A DNA stretch of 64,000 bases from Acidisoma cellulosilyticum (GTDB lineage Bacteria; Pseudomonadota; Alphaproteobacteria; Acetobacterales; Acetobacteraceae): positions 434,001-498,000 of the forward strand of contig NZ_JAESVA010000005.1 of assembly GCF_020621385.1 (NCBI RefSeq), in the 5' to 3' direction. Below are positions 51,971-60,879 of the stretch, one piece after another. The position numbers and the translations under genes were made by a program. Below the pieces are notes generated by a model. That model saw nothing but the letters and a program-made list of their open reading frames with translations. It ran no database searches and was not told the origin of the DNA. Positions within the stretch are counted from its first letter, which is position 1. The number at the start of each line of letters is the position of its first letter.

Positions 51971-53272
51971 ATGCTCGATAACCCTAATTCCGACTATCGG
52001 ATTCTGACCTTGGCGGACCTGCCGGCCTATCTGGCTGGCCTGCCGGATATCGCTGCCATGCTGGGCGGCGGCACAGCCGATTGGCGGTGTGAGGATGTCG
52101 CGGACGGCAATCTCAATTCCGTCTTCCTGGTCGATGGTCCGGCGGGTGGGCTCTGCGTCAAACAGGCGCTGCCTTATGTGCGGGTCGCAGGCGAAAGCTG
52201 GCCCATGGATGTCCGTCGCGCCTTCTTCGAGGTCAGCTACGCGCGGCGCATGGCGCCCTTCGTGGGCAGTCTGGCGCCAGCCATCCATCACTTCGACGCC
52301 GCGCAGTTCATCATCGTCATGGAGAAGCTGGCGCCGCATATCATTCTGCGCAGCGCTTTGATCGCGGGCGCGCATCATCCGCGCGTGCCGGTGGATGTCG
52401 CCGACTATATCGCCGCCGCGTCCTTCCATACCTCGGATCTGGCAGCGCCCTTCGAGACCAAGGCCGCCGATCAGGCGCTTTTCGCGGGCAATATCGGGCT
52501 GCAACGCATCTCGGTCGATCTCGTCTTTACCGATCCTTACGTGATCCATGAGCGCAATCGCGTCACCGTGCCGCTGGCGGGCTGGGCGGCGGCTTTTCGC
52601 GCCGATATCGACCTGAAGGAAGCCGTCACGCGGGCGCGCCTGGCCTATCTGACCCATGCGCAATCGCTGCTGCATGGCGATCTGCATTCGGGTTCCATCA
52701 TGGTGACGGCCACGGAGACGCGTGTCATCGACGGTGAATTTGCGCTTATCGGGCCGTCCGGCTTCGATATCGGCAATTTCATCGCCCATTATGTCATGGC
52801 GTGGTTCGCGAAACCCTTTCACGGATCTGGCCCGGCGGAGACAGCGCGATTCCGCGATCTGCTGGCCGCCGATATCCTTGTCTTCTGGCAGCGCTTCGAA
52901 GCGCAGTTCCTGGCCCATTGGCGCGGCTTTGCCGGCGCAGCGGACGGTCTGCCGGCCAGCCATTTCGCGGACCCGGTCGCGGCGGCGCGGGCCGAGACCA
53001 TGCGTCGGTCCTATGTCGCGGATCTGTTCCGGGACGCGGTGATGTTCATGGCCTGCAAAATCATCCGCCGCGTGCTGGGCTTCGCGCAGATCGCGGATTT
53101 TCTGGTCATCCCGGATGAGGTGGTGCGGGCGCAGGCGCAAGCCGCAGCACTCGCTTTCGCGCGCTCAGTTCTGCTCCATCCTGCGCGTTACGGCGATATC
53201 GCGGCGGTCGTCGCCGCCATGCCGCGGTTCGAGGGCGCGGGGCTGGACCCCGCGCCGACCCGGTTGCTTTAG
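51971..53272 (+). CDS. mtnK: 5-methylthioribose kinase
   Basis: This 433-residue kinase phosphorylates 5-methylthioribose in methionine salvage. It has the family stretch EDVADGNLNSVFLVDG near residue 41, GGLCVKQALPYVRV with the ATP-binding lysine, and the protein-kinase-like catalytic loop LLHGDLHSGS near 236 with VIDGEFALIGPSGFD. Length is normal. No other salvage gene (mtnA isomerase and so on) lies beside it, so the pathway continues elsewhere or is partial. Confidence 0.93.
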   Translation: MLDNPNSDYRILTLADLPAYLAGLPDIAAMLGGGTADWRCEDVADGNLNSVFLVDGPAGGLCVKQALPYVRVAGESWPMDVRRAFFEVSYARRMAPFVGSLAPAIHHFDAAQFIIVMEKLAPHIILRSALIAGAHHPRVPVDVADYIAAASFHTSDLAAPFETKAADQALFAGNIGLQRISVDLVFTDPYVIHERNRVTVPLAGWAAAFRADIDLKEAVTRARLAYLTHAQSLLHGDLHSGSIMVTATETRVIDGEFALIGPSGFDIGNFIAHYVMAWFAKPFHGSGPAETARFRDLLAADILVFWQRFEAQFLAHWRGFAGAADGLPASHFADPVAAARAETMRRSYVADLFRDAVMFMACKIIRRVLGFAQIADFLVIPDEVVRAQAQAAALAFARSVLLHPARYGDIAAVVAAMPRFEGAGLDPAPTRLL

Positions 53273-53277
53273 CGGCG

Positions 53278-54771
53278 TTACGCGGCGGCGCGCTGCGGGG
53301 AGCGCGCCAGCATCGCGCGGGCGGCGATGACCGGGGGGCCGGTCACGACGAGCGGCGCGCAGCCCGCCACGTCCCAGCACCAATGCAGGAACTCAGGGTA
53401 GATCTGCGTCACGCCACCGCCATTGTCGAAAGCGTCGCGCGGTGCATGGGGCAGAAAGCTTTCCGTAGTCAGCCCTTCGGCGGTCAGCACGTCATGCTGA
53501 TCGAGTTGAACATGGTAATAGGTCACCGCGTCGCGCGGCACCTGGCAGACGGCATCCCCGTCGATGAGATGTTTGACGGGGATCAGCACATCACGCAGGT
53601 AGATCGCGTGATCGGGCGAAAGATAGAGGTCGCGGCCGGGCTGGTCCTGCCCGAAAGCATGGGCGCGGACGCGCACCGGCCAGACGCTGGCAGGGTCGGG
53701 GTGGCGCGCACAATCCACCTGGCGATGGCCGACCCAGCGCACCGGCTGCGGCCCGCCGAACAGGCTGTCGACGATCATGCCTGGGACCAGATCTTCCACC
53801 GCCGTCGCGCCCGCGGGCGTCGCGATCCTGCTGCCGGCCGCGAAACAGGGCAAGGTCGCGATATAGCCGTTGATGGCATCCGAGCTGGAGGTTGTGTAGA
53901 CACCGACAGCCTCATTGCCATAGCCGGAATTGCCGGATGTCATGGTGGTCGTATCAGGGACGGTCGGGGGGACCGAAAGATCGGTCCAGACGATATCGGT
54001 AAAATTGCTGACCTTGGCTGAAAAGGCGCCCTCGGTCCCGTCCGCCAGGACAAAGTCGCCGGTCATGATATAGCTGCCGGCCGTGCTGCCCCCGGTGATG
54101 CCGTCGAAATGCGTCACCACCGCGACTTGAGCACCAGACTGATAGGAATAGGTGTAGGATTTCCCGGTCGACTGATCCAAAAGATAGGCGTCGGTTACTT
54201 GGACGCCGTTATCGGTCAGGTCCACGCCGCCGGCGATCACATCGTTCCAGATGCCATAGGCCGTGGTGCTGATCGCATCCGGAATAACGATCGTCGTGAA
54301 ATTTTTGGTTGCCATGTCATAAAGAAAGGCATTGCCGCCGGACGGATAGACGGCATAGTCGTTATTGGCTGTCGTCAGGTCGTCGTAATTGCCGACGACA
54401 TACTCGCCGTAGGTGCTATGGGGAATTGTGTCCGTCGCACCCGGCATGTCGATCGTCGTATAGGTCCCGTCGGCGGCATTGTAGATGAAGCCGTTATCCT
54501 TGTCCTCGCCGGCAAGCTTATAGCTGCCGACGACGATGATGCTGGCGGTGTCAGCCAAGCTCGGGCCGTAAGGCACCGTGCTTGCCGCACCCGGATAGCC
54601 GATCAGGATGAATGTCTGCGTCGTCTCATCATAGATGAAACCGTTGTCGATATCGCCGGCGGTGACATACATGCCGACGATATTTTCGCCGGCGATACCG
54701 GTCAGATAGGTGGAATAGGTCAAGCCTGACGCGGTGTAATTGAGCGTCTGGTATTCAATCCCTGTCGCCAT
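53278..54771 (-). CDS. Secreted Hint-domain protein with repeated N-terminal region
   Basis: This 497-residue protein has two parts. The first about 300 residues contain four degenerate repeats of 55-60 residues, each with a core such as NGFIYDETTQTF or NAFLYDMATKNF. The second part is a Hint (hedgehog/intein) domain beginning CFAAGSRIATPAG, with WVGHRQVDCARHP and LYLSPDHAIYL, matching the Hint_2 family abundant in Acetobacteraceae. It may undergo self-cleavage. There is no N-terminal signal peptide; export could be by another route. This gene is one of the best clues to the organism's family. Confidence 0.85.
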   Translation of the reverse strand: MATGIEYQTLNYTASGLTYSTYLTGIAGENIVGMYVTAGDIDNGFIYDETTQTFILIGYPGAASTVPYGPSLADTASIIVVGSYKLAGEDKDNGFIYNAADGTYTTIDMPGATDTIPHSTYGEYVVGNYDDLTTANNDYAVYPSGGNAFLYDMATKNFTTIVIPDAISTTAYGIWNDVIAGGVDLTDNGVQVTDAYLLDQSTGKSYTYSYQSGAQVAVVTHFDGITGGSTAGSYIMTGDFVLADGTEGAFSAKVSNFTDIVWTDLSVPPTVPDTTTMTSGNSGYGNEAVGVYTTSSSDAINGYIATLPCFAAGSRIATPAGATAVEDLVPGMIVDSLFGGPQPVRWVGHRQVDCARHPDPASVWPVRVRAHAFGQDQPGRDLYLSPDHAIYLRDVLIPVKHLIDGDAVCQVPRDAVTYYHVQLDQHDVLTAEGLTTESFLPHAPRDAFDNGGGVTQIYPEFLHWCWDVAGCAPLVVTGPPVIAARAMLARSPQRAAA

Positions 54772-54892
54772 GAACCTGACCTGCTGCTCTTGGCTTGGCG
54801 CGCGCGCCAGGCCGGCCTCATTCCTTCGGCCTTAGCGATACCCCCTTAATGGTTAATACTTCTTGACGGAGGGACGGGACCTTGCGGTTAGG

Positions 54893-55066
54893 CAAGGACT
54901 CTAGAGTTTGTCTGATTTTAACTGAAGCTTGTCCCGAATATCGTCATGCCCGGCCCCAGAGCCGGGCATCCATTCGTTGGGGCGCCCAAGGACTGGATGA
55001 CCGGGTCAAGCCCGGCCATGACGGGGCAAGGGGTCGTTTCCACCTAAACCTGACGGACTCTAGTCG
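54893..55066. repeat. MITE-like element with imperfect terminal inverted repeats and nested REP palindromes
   Basis: The start CTAGAGTTTGTCTGATTTT (54901-54919) and the reverse complement of the end, CTAGAGTCCGTCAGGTTTAG (55045-55064), form terminal inverted repeats that match at most positions. Between them are two palindromes of the dispersed REP type (54943-54972 and 54993-55024). No transposase is present, so this would be a non-autonomous element. Confidence 0.55.
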
Positions 55067-56406
55067 CCGAAGGCGACCAAAATGCGTCCGGACTTCATAC
55101 GGTTGAGCAGAACTATGCCGAGCGTGACACCGCGTACGCCCAAAAAGATGAGGAAGGCCGCCCATAACCCGGCATTGGCGAAGGCCGGCATCAGCACCGC
55201 CCAGGCGACCAGAAACACCGCGAGCGATAGCAGCATCATGTTGCGCATGTCGCGCGACCAGGTGGCGCCGATGAAAACGCCGTCCAGCTGAAAGGCGCCG
55301 GCCGCCATCACCGGCACGAGGGCAGCCCAGACCAGGCTGGTGCCAGCGTCCGCGCGCACATCGGCGGCGGTCGTCAGCAGGGCGACGAAGTCCTGGCCGA
55401 AGACGAGATAAACCAGGGTGATGGCCGCACCGGAGATGAGGCTCCAGCCGAAGGTCAGCCGCACGGCGCGGCGGAAGCCGCCGGTATCGCGCGCGCCGAT
55501 CATGCGGCCGGCCATCTGTTCCGCCGCCGCCGCGAACCCGTCCAGGCAATTGGCGCTGAGCGCGAAGAACTGCATGTGAATGGCGTTCGCCGCGAGCGTC
55601 GCCGCACCGAAGACCGCACCCTGGCGGGTGAAGAAGGCGAAGGTGAACAGCAATGCCAGACTGCGGATCAGCGTGTCGCGGTTCAGCACGCCCATCTGCC
55701 GCCAGCCTGTGCCGTCGCGCCATGCCGCCGTCAGACCTTGACCGAGCAAGGGACCGGTCGACAGCCTTAGCCATACTAACCCAGCGACGAAGGCCAAGGT
55801 CTCACCGCTGACCGCCGACAGGGCAGCGCCCCGCACGCCCCAGTGCAGCACAAGAACCGTCCAGATACAGCACAGGATATTTGTGCCGTTGAGGATGAGT
55901 TGCAGGGCCAATCCCGCTATGGCGCGGCCGCGCCCGAGCAGGGCGCCGAGGATCGCGTAATTGCCGAGTGCGAAGGGCGCCGACAGAACGCGGATCACGG
56001 CATAGCTGGCCGCCGCCTGCAACACCGTGCCATGCGCGCCGAGCAGCGGCAGGCCGATGCGGATTTCCCATCGTCCGAGGACCAGAATGACAAGACCCAG
56101 CCCGACGGCGAGGATGAGCGAGCGTTGCAGGATGGCCTTTGCCTTGTCCGTGCGGCCCGCGCCCAGCGCGATGGCGGTCAGCCCCAGCGTCGTGCTGCGC
56201 AGGAAATTGAGGCTGTTGAACAGAATATCGAACAGGATGGCACCGATCGCGATCCCGGCCGAAAGGTCCGCCCGGCCGATCTGCCCGATCGCCGCGATCG
56301 ACACCGCGCCCACCAAAGCGGTGCTGAGATAGGCGAACATCATGGGGAAGGCGATTTTCAAAACCGCGCGGTGGGTGATCTCCTCGGCCTGCGGCAGCAT
56401 CGTCAT
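55060..56406 (-). CDS. MATE-family efflux transporter
   Basis: This 448-residue protein has twelve hydrophobic segments in two halves and resembles the DinF branch of MATE exporters, which use sodium or proton gradients to remove drugs or other compounds. Typical stretches are VSIAAIGQIGRADLSAGIAI near 36 and GRAIAGLALQLILNGTNI near 160. Its start overlaps the stop of the upstream antiporter gene (ATGA), so both are translated together. Confidence 0.9.
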   Translation of the reverse strand: MTMLPQAEEITHRAVLKIAFPMMFAYLSTALVGAVSIAAIGQIGRADLSAGIAIGAILFDILFNSLNFLRSTTLGLTAIALGAGRTDKAKAILQRSLILAVGLGLVILVLGRWEIRIGLPLLGAHGTVLQAAASYAVIRVLSAPFALGNYAILGALLGRGRAIAGLALQLILNGTNILCCIWTVLVLHWGVRGAALSAVSGETLAFVAGLVWLRLSTGPLLGQGLTAAWRDGTGWRQMGVLNRDTLIRSLALLFTFAFFTRQGAVFGAATLAANAIHMQFFALSANCLDGFAAAAEQMAGRMIGARDTGGFRRAVRLTFGWSLISGAAITLVYLVFGQDFVALLTTAADVRADAGTSLVWAALVPVMAAGAFQLDGVFIGATWSRDMRNMMLLSLAVFLVAWAVLMPAFANAGLWAAFLIFLGVRGVTLGIVLLNRMKSGRILVAFGD

Positions 56407-57665
56407 GCCGTTTCGGCTGGCTCTTGCCCACGGAAATTCCGCACCAGACGCGGCATGGTCAGCCCCTGCGCGATGATGGTGAAGACGACGACGGCGTAGC
56501 AGACCGGCAGCAGATGCCCCCGGGGCGCGGCCTCGGGCAGGCTGAGCGCGAGCGCCACCGAAATGCCGCCGCGCAAACCGCCCCAGGTCAGGGCGGCGAT
56601 CGCATGCCGGCCCATCACCTCATGCAGCCGGAGCAAGTAAATCGGGATGATCACGCTGACGGCGCGGGCGAAGAGCGACAGCGCAATGGCGATGACGCCG
56701 GCCAGCAGATCCAGCCCGGTGATCGGCACGGAGACGACTTCCAGCCCGATGAGCAGAAACAGCAGCGTATTCAGCAATTCGTCGATCATCGACCAGAAGG
56801 TCATGACGTGATGGCGCGCGACCTCGCTCATCGCTGTCTGGCCAGCTTCGCTGCCCATGGCAAGCCCGGCCATGACGACGGCGATCGGGCCCGAGAGGCC
56901 AAGCCCATTGGCCAGGCTATAGGTGCCGGTCGCCAGCGCCAGGGACAGCATGAGTTCGAGGTTGTAGTCATCCACCCGGCGCATCAGCCGCAGCGCGACC
57001 CAGCCGGTCACGAAGCCCAGGATACCGGCGCCGACGGCTTCGATGAGGAAGGAGGAGATGACGCCGGCGACCGTCTCGGCATGGCCGCTGGACGTCGCGA
57101 CACCCAGCAGCACGGTAAAGACGACGACGCCGACACCGTCATTGAACAAGGCCTCGCCCGCGAAGATGGCGCGGAAACCGGCCGGCAGGCCAAGGCGTTT
57201 GAGCAATCCCACGACCGAGACCGGGTCGGTCGGCGCCAGGATCGCGCCCACGACCAGACACCAGATCAGCGGCACGGCAACGCCGAGTGCCGCGAAGACC
57301 AGCCAGATGCCGATGCCGAAAACCGCGACGGCGATGATGGTGCCGAAGGTCGCCAGCGCCAGCACCGTCCATTTCCGGTGCAGAAGCTCACGGATATCGA
57401 CATGCATGGAGCCGGCGAACAGCAGAAAGGCCAACGCCCCGTTCATCAGCGTCGAGGGCAAATTAACCGTATGCAGCAGCTCCAAGGCCCAGTGCCGGAA
57501 GCTCCAGGGCGCGATCAGCGGATCGAGGGCGACGGCGATGACCGAGACAGCGAGGGCGATGATCAGCACGCCGGTTGAGGCATGCACGCGCAGCAGCCGG
57601 TAATTGATGATGCCGAAGACAGCCGACAGCGTCAGCAGAATGGCGATAAACCCCAGACCGTCCAC
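56403..57665 (-). CDS. CPA1-family Na+/H+ antiporter
   Basis: This 420-residue inner-membrane antiporter has twelve hydrophobic segments, the ion-binding aspartate motif ILAPTDPVSVVGLL near 147 and FAGEALFNDGVGVVVF near 170, as in NhaP-type CPA1 proteins. It would expel sodium or potassium in exchange for protons. It precedes the MATE exporter with overlapping codons and follows the GntR gene by two bases, giving a three-gene leftward unit. Confidence 0.92.
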   Translation of the reverse strand: MDGLGFIAILLTLSAVFGIINYRLLRVHASTGVLIIALAVSVIAVALDPLIAPWSFRHWALELLHTVNLPSTLMNGALAFLLFAGSMHVDIRELLHRKWTVLALATFGTIIAVAVFGIGIWLVFAALGVAVPLIWCLVVGAILAPTDPVSVVGLLKRLGLPAGFRAIFAGEALFNDGVGVVVFTVLLGVATSSGHAETVAGVISSFLIEAVGAGILGFVTGWVALRLMRRVDDYNLELMLSLALATGTYSLANGLGLSGPIAVVMAGLAMGSEAGQTAMSEVARHHVMTFWSMIDELLNTLLFLLIGLEVVSVPITGLDLLAGVIAIALSLFARAVSVIIPIYLLRLHEVMGRHAIAALTWGGLRGGISVALALSLPEAAPRGHLLPVCYAVVVFTIIAQGLTMPRLVRNFRGQEPAETA

Positions 57666-57667
57666 GT

Positions 57668-58417
57668 CTAGGATTGTCCGGTGACGGTCTGGCAGGTCAA
57701 GGCGCGGCGGCCGGAGGTCGGCAGCTCGGCACGCTCCCCCACCGCCGTCAGGTGCTGCGCCATCTGGTTCAGCGTCGCGGGTCCGTCACCGCGCGCCAGG
57801 CTGTCGATCAGCGCCTGATGCTCCTGCACCGCGCATTGACCGGAATGGGGCAGGTGCTGGTCGGATAGCAGCAGGGAGCAGCGGGAGACGAGTTCCGCGA
57901 CATAGCGCGCCAGCAAAGGGCTGCCGGCGGCTTCCGCCAGGCGGACATGAAATTCGCCGGACAGGCGGATCGATTCCGCACCGCCGTCGTTCAGCGCGCG
58001 CTCCTCCTCGGCGACATGGGCGCGCAGCGTGGCGAGCGTCTCCTCGGGCAAGGTGCCGTCCGTCAGCCGGCCGATGACGATGAGTTCGATGCTGCGCCGC
58101 AGGTCCAGAATATCGGCGGCTTCGTCCGGGCTGGGCTTGGCGACGCGCGCATTCTGGTTGCTGGGACGGACGACGAGCCCTTCGGCGATCAGACGGCCGA
58201 AAGCCGCCCGGATGACGGTGCGGCTGACGCCGAAGCGCTGGGCGATGTCGCCTTCCGGCAGTTTGGTGCCGGCGGGCAGGCGCCGCTCGATGATATCCCG
58301 GCGGATGGCGGCATAGACCTTGTCCGGCCCATCACCGGCGCGGATCGGGGCTCTGCGCGGACGGGCGCCAGAGTCTGGCTTTCGGGTCGGTTCAGGGTCG
58401 GAGAGAGCAGGGGCCAT
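57668..58417 (-). CDS. GntR-family transcriptional regulator (FCD domain)
   Basis: This 249-residue regulator has a winged helix (VYAAIRRDIIERRLPAG, then GDIAQRFGVSRTVIRAAFGR near 65-84) and a C-terminal helical FCD domain with a metal-binding HVRLAEAAGSP region. I chose ATG 58417 (MAPALSDPEP); the frame is open 63 bases further but overlaps a palindrome. It lies directly upstream of the antiporter/MATE genes, which it may regulate, though FCD regulators usually respond to organic acids. Confidence 0.9.
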   Translation of the reverse strand: MAPALSDPEPTRKPDSGARPRRAPIRAGDGPDKVYAAIRRDIIERRLPAGTKLPEGDIAQRFGVSRTVIRAAFGRLIAEGLVVRPSNQNARVAKPSPDEAADILDLRRSIELIVIGRLTDGTLPEETLATLRAHVAEEERALNDGGAESIRLSGEFHVRLAEAAGSPLLARYVAELVSRCSLLLSDQHLPHSGQCAVQEHQALIDSLARGDGPATLNQMAQHLTAVGERAELPTSGRRALTCQTVTGQS

Positions 58418-58445
58418 GGCCCTGCCAGTCCTAACGAAAGCGGGC

Positions 58446-58519
58446 TGCCTTGGCCATGGCGATCGGCATGGCCAAGGCATTTAGGGCGAATCACAGTCAG
58501 ATGGAATCATCTGACTGTG
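58446..58519. repeat. Two perfect tandem hairpins
   Basis: TGCCTTGGCCATG (58446-58458) pairs with CATGGCCAAGGCA (58467-58479), a 13-base perfect inverted repeat with an 8-base loop. Thirteen bases later CACAGTCAGAT (58492-58502) pairs with ATCTGACTGTG (58509-58519), 11 perfect pairs with a 6-base loop. They lie upstream of the GntR gene and downstream of the nitronate monooxygenase gene. No uridine run follows, so they look like repeats or binding sites rather than plain terminators. Confidence 0.75.
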
Positions 58520-58579
58520 TGAAGATGCGCGCAAAAACAATAATCTAGAGCAGGAAACGCGCTAGGCGGATTGTCGCGT

Positions 58580-59650
58580 TTATCGCAGCAGCGCCGTCGC
58601 CTCAGCCCAGACCTGACGCATGATCTCGCTGACCGGTTGCGGCCGCGCCAGTTTCGCGGATTGCCCGGCCCAGGCCTGCATCCGGTCCATATCACCGGCA
58701 GCGTTTGCGGCCGCGCGCATGGGGGCGGTCAAGCCGCGCTGCACCGGATAGGGCGCCGGCTGCGGCGCGTCCGCCTGGGCCGCGGCGCGGCTGAAGGCGC
58801 CTGCGATCGTCCGTCCGGCACGGCCGGAAAAGGCGCGGGTCAGCATCGTGTCTTCCGGCGCGGTCTGGCCGATCGCCTCGGCCCAGGCGGCGCTGATCTG
58901 AGCCTCCGGACTGCGCAGGAAACCGGTCCCGATCTGCACGGCGCTCGCGCCCAGCAGCAAAGCCGCCGCGATCCCGCGTCCATCGGCGATGCCGCCTGTG
59001 GCGATGAGCGGGACGGTCAGGCGATCGGCCAGGATCGGCAGCAAGGAAAACAAACCGACCGCCTGCCCTTCGGCGCGGCTCGCGTCGAAGGCGCCGCGAT
59101 GGCCCCCGGCCTCCGCCCCTTGGACGATGATGGCATCCGCGCCGGCCGCTTCGGCCGCCAGGCCCTCGGCCAGGGTAGTGACGCAGGCAAACCAGGCGAT
59201 CCCCTGGGCTTTGATCTGGTCCAAGACGCTCGGGGGATAAAGGCCCATGATGGAGGAGACAACGGCAGGCCCGGCCGCCAGCACCGCCGCGCATTGGTCT
59301 GCAAAGTCGAGCGGAGCCGCGTCACCGGCCTCCGCCGGAACCGGCGGCCCCCAGCTGTCAAGAAAGCTGCGTTGCCGGGCTTCCAGGTCAGGATCGCGGA
59401 CAGGATCGGGGTCCGGTATCCACAGATTGATCTGAAAGCCACCGTTGCTGCGGCTGCGAAAGGCAGCGGCCCAATCGGCGATGCCGTCGGGCGTGGAGAG
59501 CAGCGCCCCCAGCCCGCCCAAGCCGCCGGCATTGGCGACGGCGGCCGCCAGTTCCGGCGGACAGGCGCCCGCCATCGGCGCCTGCAGGATCGGCACGCCG
59601 AGGCCGAAGCGGTGGCAGAATGCCTCAGCCCGGGCGCGGGGGGGTGTCAT
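58580..59650 (-). CDS. Nitronate monooxygenase family flavoprotein
   Basis: This 356-residue FMN enzyme of the 2-nitropropane dioxygenase/nitronate monooxygenase family oxidises alkyl nitronates to carbonyl compounds and nitrite. Visible features are the N-terminal PILQAPMAGA (FMN loop, 20-29), the active region GAEAGGHRG near 181 and the phosphate-binding GGIADGRGIAAAL and GASAVQIGTGFL. Start MTPPRARAEAF at 59650. It is separated from the GntR gene by the two hairpins. Confidence 0.92.
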   Translation of the reverse strand: MTPPRARAEAFCHRFGLGVPILQAPMAGACPPELAAAVANAGGLGGLGALLSTPDGIADWAAAFRSRSNGGFQINLWIPDPDPVRDPDLEARQRSFLDSWGPPVPAEAGDAAPLDFADQCAAVLAAGPAVVSSIMGLYPPSVLDQIKAQGIAWFACVTTLAEGLAAEAAGADAIIVQGAEAGGHRGAFDASRAEGQAVGLFSLLPILADRLTVPLIATGGIADGRGIAAALLLGASAVQIGTGFLRSPEAQISAAWAEAIGQTAPEDTMLTRAFSGRAGRTIAGAFSRAAAQADAPQPAPYPVQRGLTAPMRAAANAAGDMDRMQAWAGQSAKLARPQPVSEIMRQVWAEATALLR

Positions 59651-59818
59651 GGCATGGGGCTCCGATTGTCCGACGCTGGGACGATAACGGTATTTTCCGG
59701 AGGATTGGACAATAGGGGCGTAGGCGGTGATATTATGGGCATATACATATAATGGTCCGAGGCAGGATGTTCAGCTGCCGCTCGCCCAGACCGCGTAACA
59801 GTCCCTGTCGAGGATGAT

Positions 59819-60832
59819 ATGGCCCCGATCCTGACCGCCCAGACCATCCAGTCGCCCCGGCACAGAACGCATTACTGGGAAGCCGGTCCAGCCGATGGCC
59901 CGCTCATGGTCTTTATCCATGGCTGGCCTGAGATCGGGTTGATGTGGCGGGCGCAGATGGAGGTTTTCGCGTCCGATGGCTGGCGTTGCATCGCGCCCGA
60001 CATGCGCGGTTATGGCGGATCCTCGGCGCCAACCTTGTCCGAGGACTATGCGTTTGAGGAAATCGTCCAGGACATGGTCGAACTCCATGACCATCTCGGC
60101 GGCGGCGCGGCTATCTGGGTCGGCCATGACCTGGGATGCCCGGTCATCGGGCTGTTGGCGGCCCATCACCCTGACCGCAGCCGCGGGATTGTGCTGCTCT
60201 CCGTTCCTTATTTGCCGCGGAGTTTCGCGCTGCCGAGCCTTATCCCGCTGGTCGATCGGACGCTTTACCCGGCCGATCCTTATCCGGACGGGCAGTGGGA
60301 CTACTACCGCTTCTATCTCACCCATTTCGATCAGACAGTCGCGGACTTCAACGCCGATATTGCAGCGACGCTGTCAGCGATCTATCGGCGCGGCAGCCCG
60401 GAGTCCATCGGACAAATCTCCCGCTCCGCCAAGGTCACCGCCCTTGGCGGCTGGTTCGGTGCGGCGCGTCTTGCCCCGGCGATAGCGCCCGATACCGCGC
60501 TGTGGCCAGCGGCCGATTTCGACGCGCTGATCGCGGCCTTCCGCGTCACCGGTTTTCGTCCCGGCAACGCGTGGTATCTGAACGACGCGGCCAATATCGC
60601 CTACGCCGATAGGGCGCCCGATGGCGGCGGTCTGCGCCAGCCCTTGCTGTTCATCAACGGCGCGTGGGACAGCATCTGCGATATCAACCGCAGCCGTTTG
60701 GGAGAGCCCATGCGCAACGCTTGCGCGCAGCTTACCGTGACGACGATCGAGGCCGGGCATTGGCTGCCGCTTGAGCGTAAGGCGGAGGTTTCCGAAACGA
60801 TCGCGTCCTGGCTGCACGCGCAGAAACCGTAA
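59819..60832 (+). CDS. Alpha/beta hydrolase, epoxide hydrolase-like
   Basis: This 337-residue alpha/beta hydrolase has the oxyanion motif HGWPE (34-38), the nucleophile elbow VGHDLG with aspartate D104 instead of serine and a late histidine in EAGHWLPLE. An aspartate nucleophile is typical of epoxide hydrolases and haloalkane dehalogenases. PDMRGYGGSSAP is the usual loop. A related gene follows 47 bases downstream; the two look like diverged paralogues. Confidence 0.9.
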   Translation: MAPILTAQTIQSPRHRTHYWEAGPADGPLMVFIHGWPEIGLMWRAQMEVFASDGWRCIAPDMRGYGGSSAPTLSEDYAFEEIVQDMVELHDHLGGGAAIWVGHDLGCPVIGLLAAHHPDRSRGIVLLSVPYLPRSFALPSLIPLVDRTLYPADPYPDGQWDYYRFYLTHFDQTVADFNADIAATLSAIYRRGSPESIGQISRSAKVTALGGWFGAARLAPAIAPDTALWPAADFDALIAAFRVTGFRPGNAWYLNDAANIAYADRAPDGGGLRQPLLFINGAWDSICDINRSRLGEPMRNACAQLTVTTIEAGHWLPLERKAEVSETIASWLHAQKP

Positions 60833-60879
60833 TAGTCCAATTCTCAAAGCAGATTTTAAGACGGTTCGGGAGGATTGTG

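Noticed and set aside
51791-53140. A 449-codon leftward open frame opposite mtnK.
   Set aside because: It is antisense to a well-conserved kinase and shows no domain.
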